Below are positions 33,200-41,139 of a stretch of 64,000 bases of DNA, one piece after another. The DNA comes from Streptomyces flavidovirens DSM 40150 (lineage in GTDB: Bacteria > Actinomycetota > Actinomycetes > Streptomycetales > Streptomycetaceae). The stretch lies in contig NZ_AUBE01000024.1 in NCBI RefSeq assembly GCF_000429085.1, forward strand, positions 1 through 64,000. Reading direction: 5' to 3'. How positions within the stretch are numbered: the first letter of the stretch is position 1; the number at the start of each line of letters is the position of its first letter. The notes beneath the pieces were generated by a model. The model was given only the letters and a program-made list of their open reading frames with translations, ran no database searches and was not told the origin of the DNA. The position numbers were made by a program, and so were the translations under genes.

Positions 33200-34347
33200 C
33201 CCGCGGCACCCACCCGTTGGTCCTGCTGCGCCGTCTGCTGGTCGCGGCGGCGTCGGGCGGCGTAGGTTTCCTGCTCCTGTGCACGCTGGGGTACGCGCTG
33301 GGCCACCCCGAGCAGTCCTCGGACTCCGTGCGACGCCTGCTCTGGTGCCTGCCCCCGCTGGCGGCCACGGTCTACTTCGCGGTGGCGGTGGCCCGTACCG
33401 ACCCGGGTACGAACGCGCCGCGCGCCGGGCTTTCCTCGGTGGGCGTCGGCCCGGTGCGCCTGGCGGCACTCGCCGCGGTCTCCACGGCGCTCTCGTGCAC
33501 CCTCGGCAGCGCGCTCGCCCTCCTCCTCTTCCTGCACCTGCGCGGCGACCTCTCCGGCCTGCCGTTCGACGGCGCCGGGGCGGAGCTGCTGGCCGCCGGC
33601 CGGCCGCTGCCGCCGGCCGGCGTGCTCACCCTGCTGTGCGTGGTGCCGGTCGTCGCGGCGACCGCGACCGCCCTGGCACTGCGCCCGCGCACCCCGAAGC
33701 ACGCAGACGACGAGCCCTCGGGCCCCGTCGCCCCCACCGGCCTGCCGTGGGGAGTGGCCCTGGTCGCGGCGGGCCTCGCGGTCGAGACGTACGCGAGCCG
33801 CGGCACGCCCGGCGCGCGGCTGACGCTGCCGGGCCGGCTGGACGTCGTGCCGGCCGGTGTCCTGGCCGGCTGGGCCCTCACCGCCCTCGGTCTCGCGGTG
33901 GCGGGCCCGGGCCTGACGTACCTCGCGGGCCGCCTTCTGCAGTCCGTACGCCCCGGCGCGGTCCGGCTCCTCGCGGGCCGCGTCCTGATGGACGAAGCCG
34001 GCCGCATCGGCCGCCCGCTGGGCGTGGTCTGCGCGGTGGCGTCGGCGGGGATCGCGGGGGCAACCCTCTACAACGCCGGCTCCTCCCCCGCCCCCTTCGC
34101 CACCTTCGGCCCACTGACCGCCCTGGGCAGCGCGCTGGTGGTGGCCTGCACCGTAGCCACGCTGCTGACCGCCGCCCTGGAAACGAAACGCTCCCGCGCC
34201 GCGACCACGGAAACCCTGGCAGGCCTGGGCGCCCCACGCCAGACCCTGCGCACGGCGGCGGCCCTGCGAGCAACAGCCCTCCTCACGGTCTTCACCCCGG
34301 TGACCATCGCCCTGTCCACCTTGGCAGCCTTCCCCTTGACTCCCTGA
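33181..34347 (+). CDS. integral membrane protein, likely permease partner of the preceding ABC ATPase
   Basis: GTG 33181 with GGAAGG upstream gives VLALRLARGTHPLVLLRRLL (388 residues); the open frame further upstream is only the ATPase shadow. Roughly eight to ten membrane segments. The basic cytoplasmic stretch ETKRSRAATTETLAGLGAPR resembles the FtsX-like permease region after the last but one helix, so it is probably a degenerate FtsX/MacB-family permease. Coupled to the ATPase by a 19-base overlap. Confidence 0.82.
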   Translation: MLALRLARGTHPLVLLRRLLVAAASGGVGFLLLCTLGYALGHPEQSSDSVRRLLWCLPPLAATVYFAVAVARTDPGTNAPRAGLSSVGVGPVRLAALAAVSTALSCTLGSALALLLFLHLRGDLSGLPFDGAGAELLAAGRPLPPAGVLTLLCVVPVVAATATALALRPRTPKHADDEPSGPVAPTGLPWGVALVAAGLAVETYASRGTPGARLTLPGRLDVVPAGVLAGWALTALGLAVAGPGLTYLAGRLLQSVRPGAVRLLAGRVLMDEAGRIGRPLGVVCAVASAGIAGATLYNAGSSPAPFATFGPLTALGSALVVACTVATLLTAALETKRSRAATTETLAGLGAPRQTLRTAAALRATALLTVFTPVTIALSTLAAFPLTP

Positions 34348-34654
34348 CCCCCAAAACCCGCGTACCGCGCAGCGGGCCCGGTGGGCCGGCACGGTTCCTG
34401 CCCCGGCGCCGGGGCCGCAACGGCGCGGCGCAGCTCGCGCGGCCGTCGCGCGTGTCGAGAGGGGGGCCGGGGGCCTGCCCCCGGTTTCGGGAACGGGCGG
34501 GTAGGGGAAATCCAGCGCCCGAACCCCCGACCCCGGCCACCACCCCGCACCCGCACTCGCACTCGCACCGCAGAACGGGGACGGTTCGGCGACCTCACCT
34601 TCGCCCGGTCCCCCAGCCCACCACCCCACGCCGCGCACCCCCTAGCATCTTCGC
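34348..34654. other. 307-base intergenic region with hairpin and a recurring G-rich motif
   Basis: No gene is supported. A perfect 8-bp stem (34467-34474 / 34477-34484, core CCGGGGGC) could end the permease transcript. The 20-base G-rich motif at 34489-34508 recurs with one mismatch at 40060-40079. The remainder is a C/A-rich run (CCCGCACCCGCACTCGCACT style, about 34543-34566). Confidence 0.6.
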
Positions 34655-35782
34655 GTGCCTCAACTCACGGACCGCGCCCACGACCCCGCCCACGACCGCG
34701 AGATCGAAACCCTCGCCGAGTTCGACGAAGCCGTCGCGCGCGGCTCGCTCGACGGTTGCCGCGTACAGGCCGTCGACCTGACGGCCCGTACCCCCGACCT
34801 CCTCACCGTCGCCACATCCGGTGCCGTGTTCCTCGGCTGCCCCATGCAACCCGACGGCCTCGCCAAGGTCCGCGCGGACGGAGCGCTCGTCTTCCCGCCC
34901 GTCCCCGACCTGCCGTTCGATCCGTACCGCGGGCTCCTCTACACACCCGAAGCGCTCTTCGAGCACCTTGATGCCGGGTACGACGCCACTCCCGACGCCC
35001 TCGCCTACGCCTGGTTCCAGCGCACCAAGGCCGACGGCGACATATTCGCCTCGATGCTCCGCTCCATCCACGACGACGCCGTCTCCGACGCCCTCGACGA
35101 GCAGCTCGCCGGCGCCCGCGTCGTCGGCGTCATGGGCGGCCACGCCATGGCCCGCGGCACCAGCGCCTACGCCGGCGCCGCCCGCCTCGGCCGTACCCTC
35201 GCCCGCAGCGGCCTGACCGTCGCCACCGGCGGCGGCCCCGGCGCGATGGAGGCCGCGAACCTCGGCGCGTACCTCGCCCCGTTCCAGGACGACGCCGTAC
35301 TCGACGACGCGCTCGAACTCCTCGCGAAGACCCCGTCGTTCACCCCCTCCATCACCGACTGGGCCCGCGCCGCCTTCGACGTCCGCGACCGCTGGCAGTC
35401 CGGCGGCGACTCCATCGGCATCCCCACCTGGTTCTACGGTCACGAGCCCCCGAACGCCTTCGCCGGCCACATCGCGAAGTACTTCGCCAACGCCACCCGC
35501 GAGGACGGCCTCCTCGCGCGCTGCAACGGCGGCGTCGTCTTCCTGCCCGGCGCGGCCGGCACGGTCCAGGAGATCTTCGACAACGCGACCCCCAACTACT
35601 ACGAATCGCACGGCGAACCGACCCCCATGGTCCTCGTCAACCGCGCCCACTGGACCGAGAAGCTCCCCACCTGGTCTCTTCTCCAGTCCCTGGCCAAGGG
35701 CCGCCCGATGGAGTCCCGCATCGCCCTGGTGGACACCGTCGAAGAGGCCCCGGCGGCCCTGGCCCGCCTATCGGCCAAGTAA
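34655..35782 (+). CDS. LOG-family Rossmann-fold nucleotide-binding protein
   Basis: Related to LOG (lysine-decarboxylase-like) phosphoribohydrolases that release bases from nucleotides. GTG 34655 gives VPQLTDRAHDPAHDREIETL (375 residues); no clear ribosome site. The nucleotide loop GGGPGAMEAAN is present, but the second LOG motif PGGxGTxxE is altered to PGAAGTVQE. An N-terminal domain of about 140 residues precedes the LOG fold, longer than in plant-type cytokinin enzymes. Its 3' end overlaps the oppositely oriented glycosyltransferase gene by 15 bases. Substrate unknown. Confidence 0.82.
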   Translation: MPQLTDRAHDPAHDREIETLAEFDEAVARGSLDGCRVQAVDLTARTPDLLTVATSGAVFLGCPMQPDGLAKVRADGALVFPPVPDLPFDPYRGLLYTPEALFEHLDAGYDATPDALAYAWFQRTKADGDIFASMLRSIHDDAVSDALDEQLAGARVVGVMGGHAMARGTSAYAGAARLGRTLARSGLTVATGGGPGAMEAANLGAYLAPFQDDAVLDDALELLAKTPSFTPSITDWARAAFDVRDRWQSGGDSIGIPTWFYGHEPPNAFAGHIAKYFANATREDGLLARCNGGVVFLPGAAGTVQEIFDNATPNYYESHGEPTPMVLVNRAHWTEKLPTWSLLQSLAKGRPMESRIALVDTVEEAPAALARLSAK

Positions 35783-36892
35783 CTCCGCCAGCCGCTCGTA
35801 CGACCGTTCCCAGCTCCACTCCGTACGCACCCAGTGCCGCCCCTTCTCACCCATCGCCCGGGCGAGAAGGGGGTCACGGAGCATCCCCACCAGCCGCTCG
35901 GCGACCGCCGCGTCCGACCGCCCGTCGACGACATGACCGCTCTCCCCGTCCAATACGGCGTCCGGCGCCCCGCCCGAGTCGCCCGCCAAGACCGGCAGTC
36001 CGCAGGCGGCGGCCTCCAGGAAGACGATCCCGAGCCCCTCCACCTCCAGCCCGCGCTTTCGCGTACGGCACGGCATCGCGAAGACGTCGGCGGCGGCGTA
36101 GAAGGACGGCATGGCATGGTGCGGATGACCGCCCGCGAAGACGACGGATTCCGTGACCCCGTACTCGGCGGCGATCCGCCGCAGCCGCCGTTCGTACAAA
36201 CCGCCTCCTACGAGCAGCAGCACGGCACCCGGCACCTCGCGTCTCACCCTCCTCAGCGCCCTGATCAGGGTGTCCTGCCCCTTGCGCGCGACGAGCCTCG
36301 CGGCGCAGAGAATCACCGGCCGGTCCCCGAGCCCGTACCGCTCCCGTACCGGCGCCGCGTCGAGACCGGGTCGGAAGACGGTGGTGTCGACGCCCGGAAC
36401 GAGCCGCTCCAGCGCCGCGCCCGGCCCGAGCACCGCCGCGATGGGGGCACGGGTGCTCGCCCCGAGGTACGTCACCGTGTCGGCCCGCGCCCCGATCCGC
36501 CGCAGCAGCACCCGCGCGCCCGGCGTGCGTGCCCACCACACCTCGTGGCCGTGCGTCGTCGCGACGGCGGTCCGTATACCGGCCTCGCGCCGCAGCCGCT
36601 CCGCCATGAGCCCCAGCGGCGCGGCGGCCCCGAACCACACCCGGTCGCAGCCGTACCGGCGGGCGATCGCGGCCGACCGGGCCGAGGTCCGCCGGGTGGG
36701 CAGCAGCGTCCGCACGGGTTCGCGGACGACGGGGTACGGGAGAGTCGCGTCGTACGCCGCCGAGCCCGGCTCGTACGAGGTGTGGACGACGACTTCGCCG
36801 ACGGGAAACCGGCTCGTCATGGCGTGTACGAACGTCTCGATGCCGCCCTGCCTGGGCGGGAAGTCGTTGGTGACGACGAGTGTGCGCGTCAT
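35768..36892 (-). CDS. GT4 glycosyltransferase, PimB-like mannosyltransferase
   Basis: ATG 36892 has AAAGG upstream and gives MTRTLVVTNDFPPRQGGIET (374 residues), the N-terminal donor/acceptor loop typical of phosphatidylinositol mannosyltransferase PimB and related enzymes. Further GT4 features: ILCAARLVARKGQDTLIRAL, and the nucleotide-sugar E-x7-E motif EGLGIVFLEAAACGLPVLAG. It overlaps the upstream membrane glycosyltransferase gene by four bases, so the pair likely acts on the same lipid-linked glycan. PimB identity is likely but not proven; other GDP-mannose GT4s look similar. Confidence 0.85.
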   Translation of the reverse strand: MTRTLVVTNDFPPRQGGIETFVHAMTSRFPVGEVVVHTSYEPGSAAYDATLPYPVVREPVRTLLPTRRTSARSAAIARRYGCDRVWFGAAAPLGLMAERLRREAGIRTAVATTHGHEVWWARTPGARVLLRRIGARADTVTYLGASTRAPIAAVLGPGAALERLVPGVDTTVFRPGLDAAPVRERYGLGDRPVILCAARLVARKGQDTLIRALRRVRREVPGAVLLLVGGGLYERRLRRIAAEYGVTESVVFAGGHPHHAMPSFYAAADVFAMPCRTRKRGLEVEGLGIVFLEAAACGLPVLAGDSGGAPDAVLDGESGHVVDGRSDAAVAERLVGMLRDPLLARAMGEKGRHWVRTEWSWERSYERLAELLGR

Positions 36893-38004
36893 GCCGGGAC
36901 CTTTCGTGAGGCGGGTACGGACCGCGCGCACCGGGGCAGCGCCCAGAGCACCAGCGGGTAGACGAGGTAGCCGAAGCGGGTGGCCGGCATCAGGGACGTG
37001 GCGAGCCCGAGGCCGAGCGCGAGGCGGTCCGCTGCGGCGAGGACGGTGAGGGGTGGCCGTACGAACAGGGAGGCCGCCAGCAGCAGGGCGCTGACCGCGA
37101 GCAGCGACAGGGCGATCACCGTGCCGCCGGGCACATACGCGGCGAGGAGGTGGCCCGGCAACGGGCTGGTGGCAGGCGAGGCGGCCGTACCGAGGCCCAG
37201 CGGGAAGGCGACGACGTTCGCGTAGAAACCACCGGGGTCCGCGAAGGCGAACGGCGCGACGGCCACCGCGGCGGTCCCCAGCGCCACGGCGGCGAAACGC
37301 GCCGCCGGCCGTCCGCCGTTCCGTACGGCGAGAAGCGCGAAGGCGACCGGAAGCGCGGGCCAGGCCGTCCACTTGAGAGCGGCGGCCGCGCCGAGCACCA
37401 GCCCTGACTGCCAGGACCGGCCCTGCCCCGCCAGCGCGATCCCGAGGCACATCAGCCCCACGACGGGCAGGTCCGTGCCGCCCACGCACAGGGGCAGGGC
37501 GACGACCGGGCAAGCCATCAGCCATGCCGTCCTGTCGCGCCGGCCCCCGCCTCCGGCGGCGGCCAGTGCCGCACCGGCGAACACCGCGCCCGTCCACCAG
37601 CGGCCGTCACCGGGCAGCAGGCCGAAGGCCGCCATGCCCGGCAGGTACGGGTTGAAGTCGGCGACGGCGGAGGGGGCGGGGAGGTACGGGCTGCCGGTCG
37701 CCCACAGCAGCTGCCCCGAACGCTCCACGACGACCACCTCGAGCTGCGCGAGCCCGGTGGCGACAAGGACGCCCAGCGGCAGTACGACCGCGCCGGCCAC
37801 GGCGACCGCACGGGAAGCGGCGACCGCCCGCCGGGCGGTGAGCGCGGCGGCCCCGTAGCCGAGGGCCGCGGTCACGCCCCACACCCGGTGGGGCGTGAGG
37901 TCCGACAGCGCGGCGAGCGCGAGCGCGACGGCCGCACAGGCGGCCCACCCGTACCGCGAAAGCCGGACAGACGGTGTGGACACCGGAACGCGGAGATCAC
38001 TCAT
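36889..38004 (-). CDS. polytopic membrane protein, GT87/DUF2029-like glycosyltransferase
   Basis: ATG 38004 gives MSDLRVPVSTPSVRLSRYGW (371 residues); GTG 38013 is an alternative. It has about ten membrane segments. The conserved exterior stretch SPYLPAPSAVADFNPYLPGM, and GLVLGAAAALKWTAWPALPV with a polar K-W pair, fit polyprenol-phosphate-mannose-dependent (GT87) enzymes. The 4-base overlap with the GT4 gene supports a joint role in cell-envelope mannolipid or glycan assembly. The assignment rests on topology and a few motifs. Confidence 0.75.
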   Translation of the reverse strand: MSDLRVPVSTPSVRLSRYGWAACAAVALALAALSDLTPHRVWGVTAALGYGAAALTARRAVAASRAVAVAGAVVLPLGVLVATGLAQLEVVVVERSGQLLWATGSPYLPAPSAVADFNPYLPGMAAFGLLPGDGRWWTGAVFAGAALAAAGGGGRRDRTAWLMACPVVALPLCVGGTDLPVVGLMCLGIALAGQGRSWQSGLVLGAAAALKWTAWPALPVAFALLAVRNGGRPAARFAAVALGTAAVAVAPFAFADPGGFYANVVAFPLGLGTAASPATSPLPGHLLAAYVPGGTVIALSLLAVSALLLAASLFVRPPLTVLAAADRLALGLGLATSLMPATRFGYLVYPLVLWALPRCARSVPASRKVPA

Positions 38005-38145
38005 GCGTGCCACGCTAGGAATCGCTTGCCCTCACGGCGTCAAACGAGAATCCGATCCCCGCCGTCAACCCGTGGCATGACATCCGCCGGCCGGCTCAAC
38101 CCGTGCGGTGACGCACACCGTCCGCCCAACCCGAAGAATGGGGGC

Positions 38146-39330
38146 ATGAGTTCGTCCCCCCGCCGGCGCTTCCGCACCTGGACCGCCACCCCCGCCTACC
38201 CCTGGATCACCGGTGGCGCGCTGACGGCCTGCGCGGTCGCGGAACTGCTCGCCTACCCCGGCTCGGTGACCATCGCGACCGGCGTACTGCTCTCCGCCGC
38301 CTCGCTCATGTGGCGACGCTCGTGCCCGCCCGTCGCCGTGCTCACGGTCGCCACGGGGCTGGTCAGTTTCGCGGCAGGCAGCAGCCTCTACATCTGCACC
38401 ATCGTCAGCGGGCTCGTCGGCTTCTATACGCTCGGCCGCCACCGCGTCCACCACCCGGCGATCCTGATCGCCGGCGGCACACTCGGCTCCCTCGCGGTGA
38501 ATCTGGCGCACATCGCCGACTGGTCACGGCGGGACGGACTGCCGGTGCCCGCGCTCGGTGGTCCCGGCTCCCTGGGGCTCTTCGCCGAGGCGTTCGTGCT
38601 GTCAGTGGTGCTCCTGGGTGCCGTGTCGATGGGTGACGCCGTACGCGCCCGGGAGGAGACACGCAATGAACGCGCCCTGGCCCACGCCCAGTTGATCACG
38701 ATGGAGCGGCAGCAGGCCGCCGAGGCGGAACGGGCTGCCATCGCCCGTGAGTTGCATGACATCGTCGCCCACTCCGTGTCGATGATCGCGGTGCAGGCGG
38801 AGAGCGCGACCTACACCTCCCCGGGCCTCACCGCCGAAGCCCGCGACGGCTTCCAGCAGATCGCGTCCACCGCCCGCTCCTCGATGGCTGAACTGCGCCG
38901 CCTCCTCGGCGTACTGCGCACCCCGCAGCAGACCGGCACGCCCCTCACCGCCCCGCAGCCGACGCTCGGCCACCTCGCGGAACTCCTCGACCAGCACCGG
39001 GCGGTGGGCGGCGAGGCGGAACTGAAGGTCACCGGCAAGCAGGTGCCACTGCCCGCCGCCTGGGAGCTGTCGGCGTACCGCATCGTGCAGGAGGCGCTGA
39101 CCAACGCGCGCAAGCACGCGCCCGGCGCCCGTACGGTGGTGGAGATCGATTACGGCTCCGACCGGCTGGCGCTGCGCATAGGCGACGACGGACCGGGACT
39201 CACCGCACCGGGGACGACCGGCCACGGGCTGACCGGGATGCGTGAGCGGGCGGCGCTGGTCGGCGGCAGGCTGAGTGCGGGCCCGGGCCCGGACGGCGGT
39301 TTTCTGGTGGAGGGGGAGCTTCCTTGGTGA
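38146..39330 (+). CDS. sensor histidine kinase, HisKA_3 (NarL-type partner)
   Basis: 394 residues from ATG 38146. Four to six membrane segments lie in residues 20-165, then the dimerisation box ERAAIARELHDIVAHSVSMI with phospho-accepting His204, and an HATPase domain with N-box AYRIVQEALTNARKHAP and G-box RIGDDGPGL. The input domain is nearly all membrane, as in DesK-like sensors that respond to membrane or envelope state. The stop overlaps the response-regulator GTG (GTGA). Confidence 0.93.
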   Translation: MSSSPRRRFRTWTATPAYPWITGGALTACAVAELLAYPGSVTIATGVLLSAASLMWRRSCPPVAVLTVATGLVSFAAGSSLYICTIVSGLVGFYTLGRHRVHHPAILIAGGTLGSLAVNLAHIADWSRRDGLPVPALGGPGSLGLFAEAFVLSVVLLGAVSMGDAVRAREETRNERALAHAQLITMERQQAAEAERAAIARELHDIVAHSVSMIAVQAESATYTSPGLTAEARDGFQQIASTARSSMAELRRLLGVLRTPQQTGTPLTAPQPTLGHLAELLDQHRAVGGEAELKVTGKQVPLPAAWELSAYRIVQEALTNARKHAPGARTVVEIDYGSDRLALRIGDDGPGLTAPGTTGHGLTGMRERAALVGGRLSAGPGPDGGFLVEGELPW

Positions 39331-39989
39331 TCAGGGCAATGGTGGCCGACGATCAGGCGGTCGTACGGACAGGCTTCGTGAGCCTGCTCGGTACCCAGGA
39401 CGACATCGAGGTGGTGGGCGAGGCCGAGGACGGCGTGGAGGCGGTCCGTGTCGCCGCCGAGACGCGCCCCGACCTGGCCCTGCTCGACATCCGCATGCCG
39501 CACAAGAACGGCATCGAGGCCGCGCGCGAGATCCTCTCCGCTTCGAACGGTGCGACGAAGGTGCTGATGCTGACGACCTTCGGTCTGGACGAGTACGTGT
39601 ACGAGGCGCTGGCGGCCGGCGCCGGAGGCTTCCTCCTCAAGGACGCGACGTTCCCCGAACTGCTGCACGCGGTTCGGGTGGTGGCGGCCGGCAACGCGCT
39701 GCTCTCCCCCGAAATCACGAAACGGCTGATCGGGCAGTTCATCAGCGGACGGGCCGCCGCACGACCGGTGCGCACGGTCGCGGGCCTGACCGCACGCGAG
39801 GTCGAGGTGCTGGTCCTGATCGCGCAGGGCCTTTCGAACGCCGACATCGCTCACCGCCTGACCATCACCGACCACACCGTGAAGACCCACATCAACCGTC
39901 TCTTCACCAAGATGGGCCTCAGGGACAGGGCGCAGGCGGTGATCCTGGCGTACGAACTGGGCCTGGTCCGCGCGGGGGCCGCGCCCTGA
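39327..39989 (+). CDS. NarL/FixJ-type response regulator
   Basis: GTG 39327 is used because GGGGGAG precedes it at good spacing; the TTG one codon earlier is unlikely. 220 residues: receiver domain with phospho-acceptor Asp54 (ALLDIRMPHKNG), Thr in MLTTFG and Lys in FLLKDAT; LuxR-type helix-turn-helix at about 155-200 (GLTAREVEVLVLIAQGLSNA; TVKTHINRLFTKM). Coupled with the kinase gene. No target is visible, though the divergent mannosyltransferase pair is adjacent. Confidence 0.93.
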   Translation: MIRAMVADDQAVVRTGFVSLLGTQDDIEVVGEAEDGVEAVRVAAETRPDLALLDIRMPHKNGIEAAREILSASNGATKVLMLTTFGLDEYVYEALAAGAGGFLLKDATFPELLHAVRVVAAGNALLSPEITKRLIGQFISGRAAARPVRTVAGLTAREVEVLVLIAQGLSNADIAHRLTITDHTVKTHINRLFTKMGLRDRAQAVILAYELGLVRAGAAP

Positions 39990-40113
39990 CCTGAACCGGA
40001 ACGGCCCCTGCGTCCTTCGGGCATGCCGAGGAGCGGGCTCCGGAGGCCGAATCCGGTTAGGGAAGGGGCGGGTAGGGGAGCCGGCGCGCCGCAGGCGGCG
40101 GCCGCCCCCGGCG

Positions 40114-41139
40114 TCAGTCCGCCGCCCCGAGCACCACGACCTCCTCCGCCGCGAAGGCGGCCCCCACCTCCGCCCCCACCTCCGGCGCGTCCCGCAGCGC
40201 GCACTCCGCCTCCAGCAGCGGCGCTCCCGCCGGCCGCAGAAGCAGGGCGACGTGGTGGCCCCGGAAGGTCCGCCCCGTAACGACGCACGGAAGCCCGTCC
40301 TCCGACGGCACCAGCCGGACGCCCGCCGGCCGGACCAGGAGCCGGGCCTCACCCTGCGCCGTCCCCGCCGGGACAGGGACCTTGCCCCACACCGTGTCCG
40401 CCGCCTCGCCACTCACCGTCGCCGCCACGACATTGTCGAAGCCCAGAAAGCGCGCGACGAACTCGGACGCCGGCCGCTGCCAGACCTCCAGCGGCGTGCC
40501 GGTCTGCGCGATCCGCCCCTCCCGCATGACCACCACCCGGTCGGCGAGCGCGAAGGCCTCGCCCTGGTCGTGCGTGACGGCCAGCACGGTCGTACCCAGC
40601 CGCCCGAAAAGCTGGCGCAGCTCGACGACGAGCCGCTCACGCAGGCCACGGTCCAGCTGGCCCAGCGGCTCGTCGAGCATCAGCAGCTTCGGCTCCGGAG
40701 CGAGCGCCCGCGCCAGCGCGACCCGCTGCTGCTCACCGCCCGACAGCGTGCTGATCGCGCGCCGCCCGGCGCCCGGCAGGCCGACCATGTCCAGCAGTTC
40801 CCCCACCCGGCGGACCTGTTCGGCCTTCGCCGCGCCCCTCATCCGCAGCCCGAAGGCGACGTTCCCCCCGACATCCCGCTGCGGGAAGAGCTGATGGTCC
40901 TGGAACATCAGCCCGACCCCCCGCCGGTGCACCGGCACCCCGCGCTGGTCGCGCCCGTCGAGCAGCACCCGGCCGGCATCCGCCGCCTGGAGCCCGGCTA
41001 CGACCCGCAGCAGCGTCGACTTCCCGCTGCCGCTCGGACCGAGCACGCACACGATCTCGTGGTCGGCGACCTCCAGGTCCACGGAGTCGAGCACCGCCCG
41101 CTTCCCGAACCGCACGGTCGCCCCGTCCAGCCGCAACAT
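40114..41139 (-). CDS. thiQ: thiamine ABC transporter ATP-binding protein
   Basis: 341 residues. Walker A GPSGSGKST at about 34-42, Q-loop VGLMFQDHQLFPQ, signature LSGGEQQRVALARAL, Walker B LLMLDEPLGQLD, switch VTHDQGEAFALAD, then a C-terminal TOBE-like domain of about 110 residues (ARLLVRPAGVRLVPSEDG). The sequence alone fits thiamine, iron or molybdate-type importers; the TPP riboswitch upstream of thiB in the same operon decides for thiamine. Its start touches the thiP stop (one-base overlap). Confidence 0.85.
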   Translation of the reverse strand: MLRLDGATVRFGKRAVLDSVDLEVADHEIVCVLGPSGSGKSTLLRVVAGLQAADAGRVLLDGRDQRGVPVHRRGVGLMFQDHQLFPQRDVGGNVAFGLRMRGAAKAEQVRRVGELLDMVGLPGAGRRAISTLSGGEQQRVALARALAPEPKLLMLDEPLGQLDRGLRERLVVELRQLFGRLGTTVLAVTHDQGEAFALADRVVVMREGRIAQTGTPLEVWQRPASEFVARFLGFDNVVAATVSGEAADTVWGKVPVPAGTAQGEARLLVRPAGVRLVPSEDGLPCVVTGRTFRGHHVALLLRPAGAPLLEAECALRDAPEVGAEVGAAFAAEEVVVLGAAD

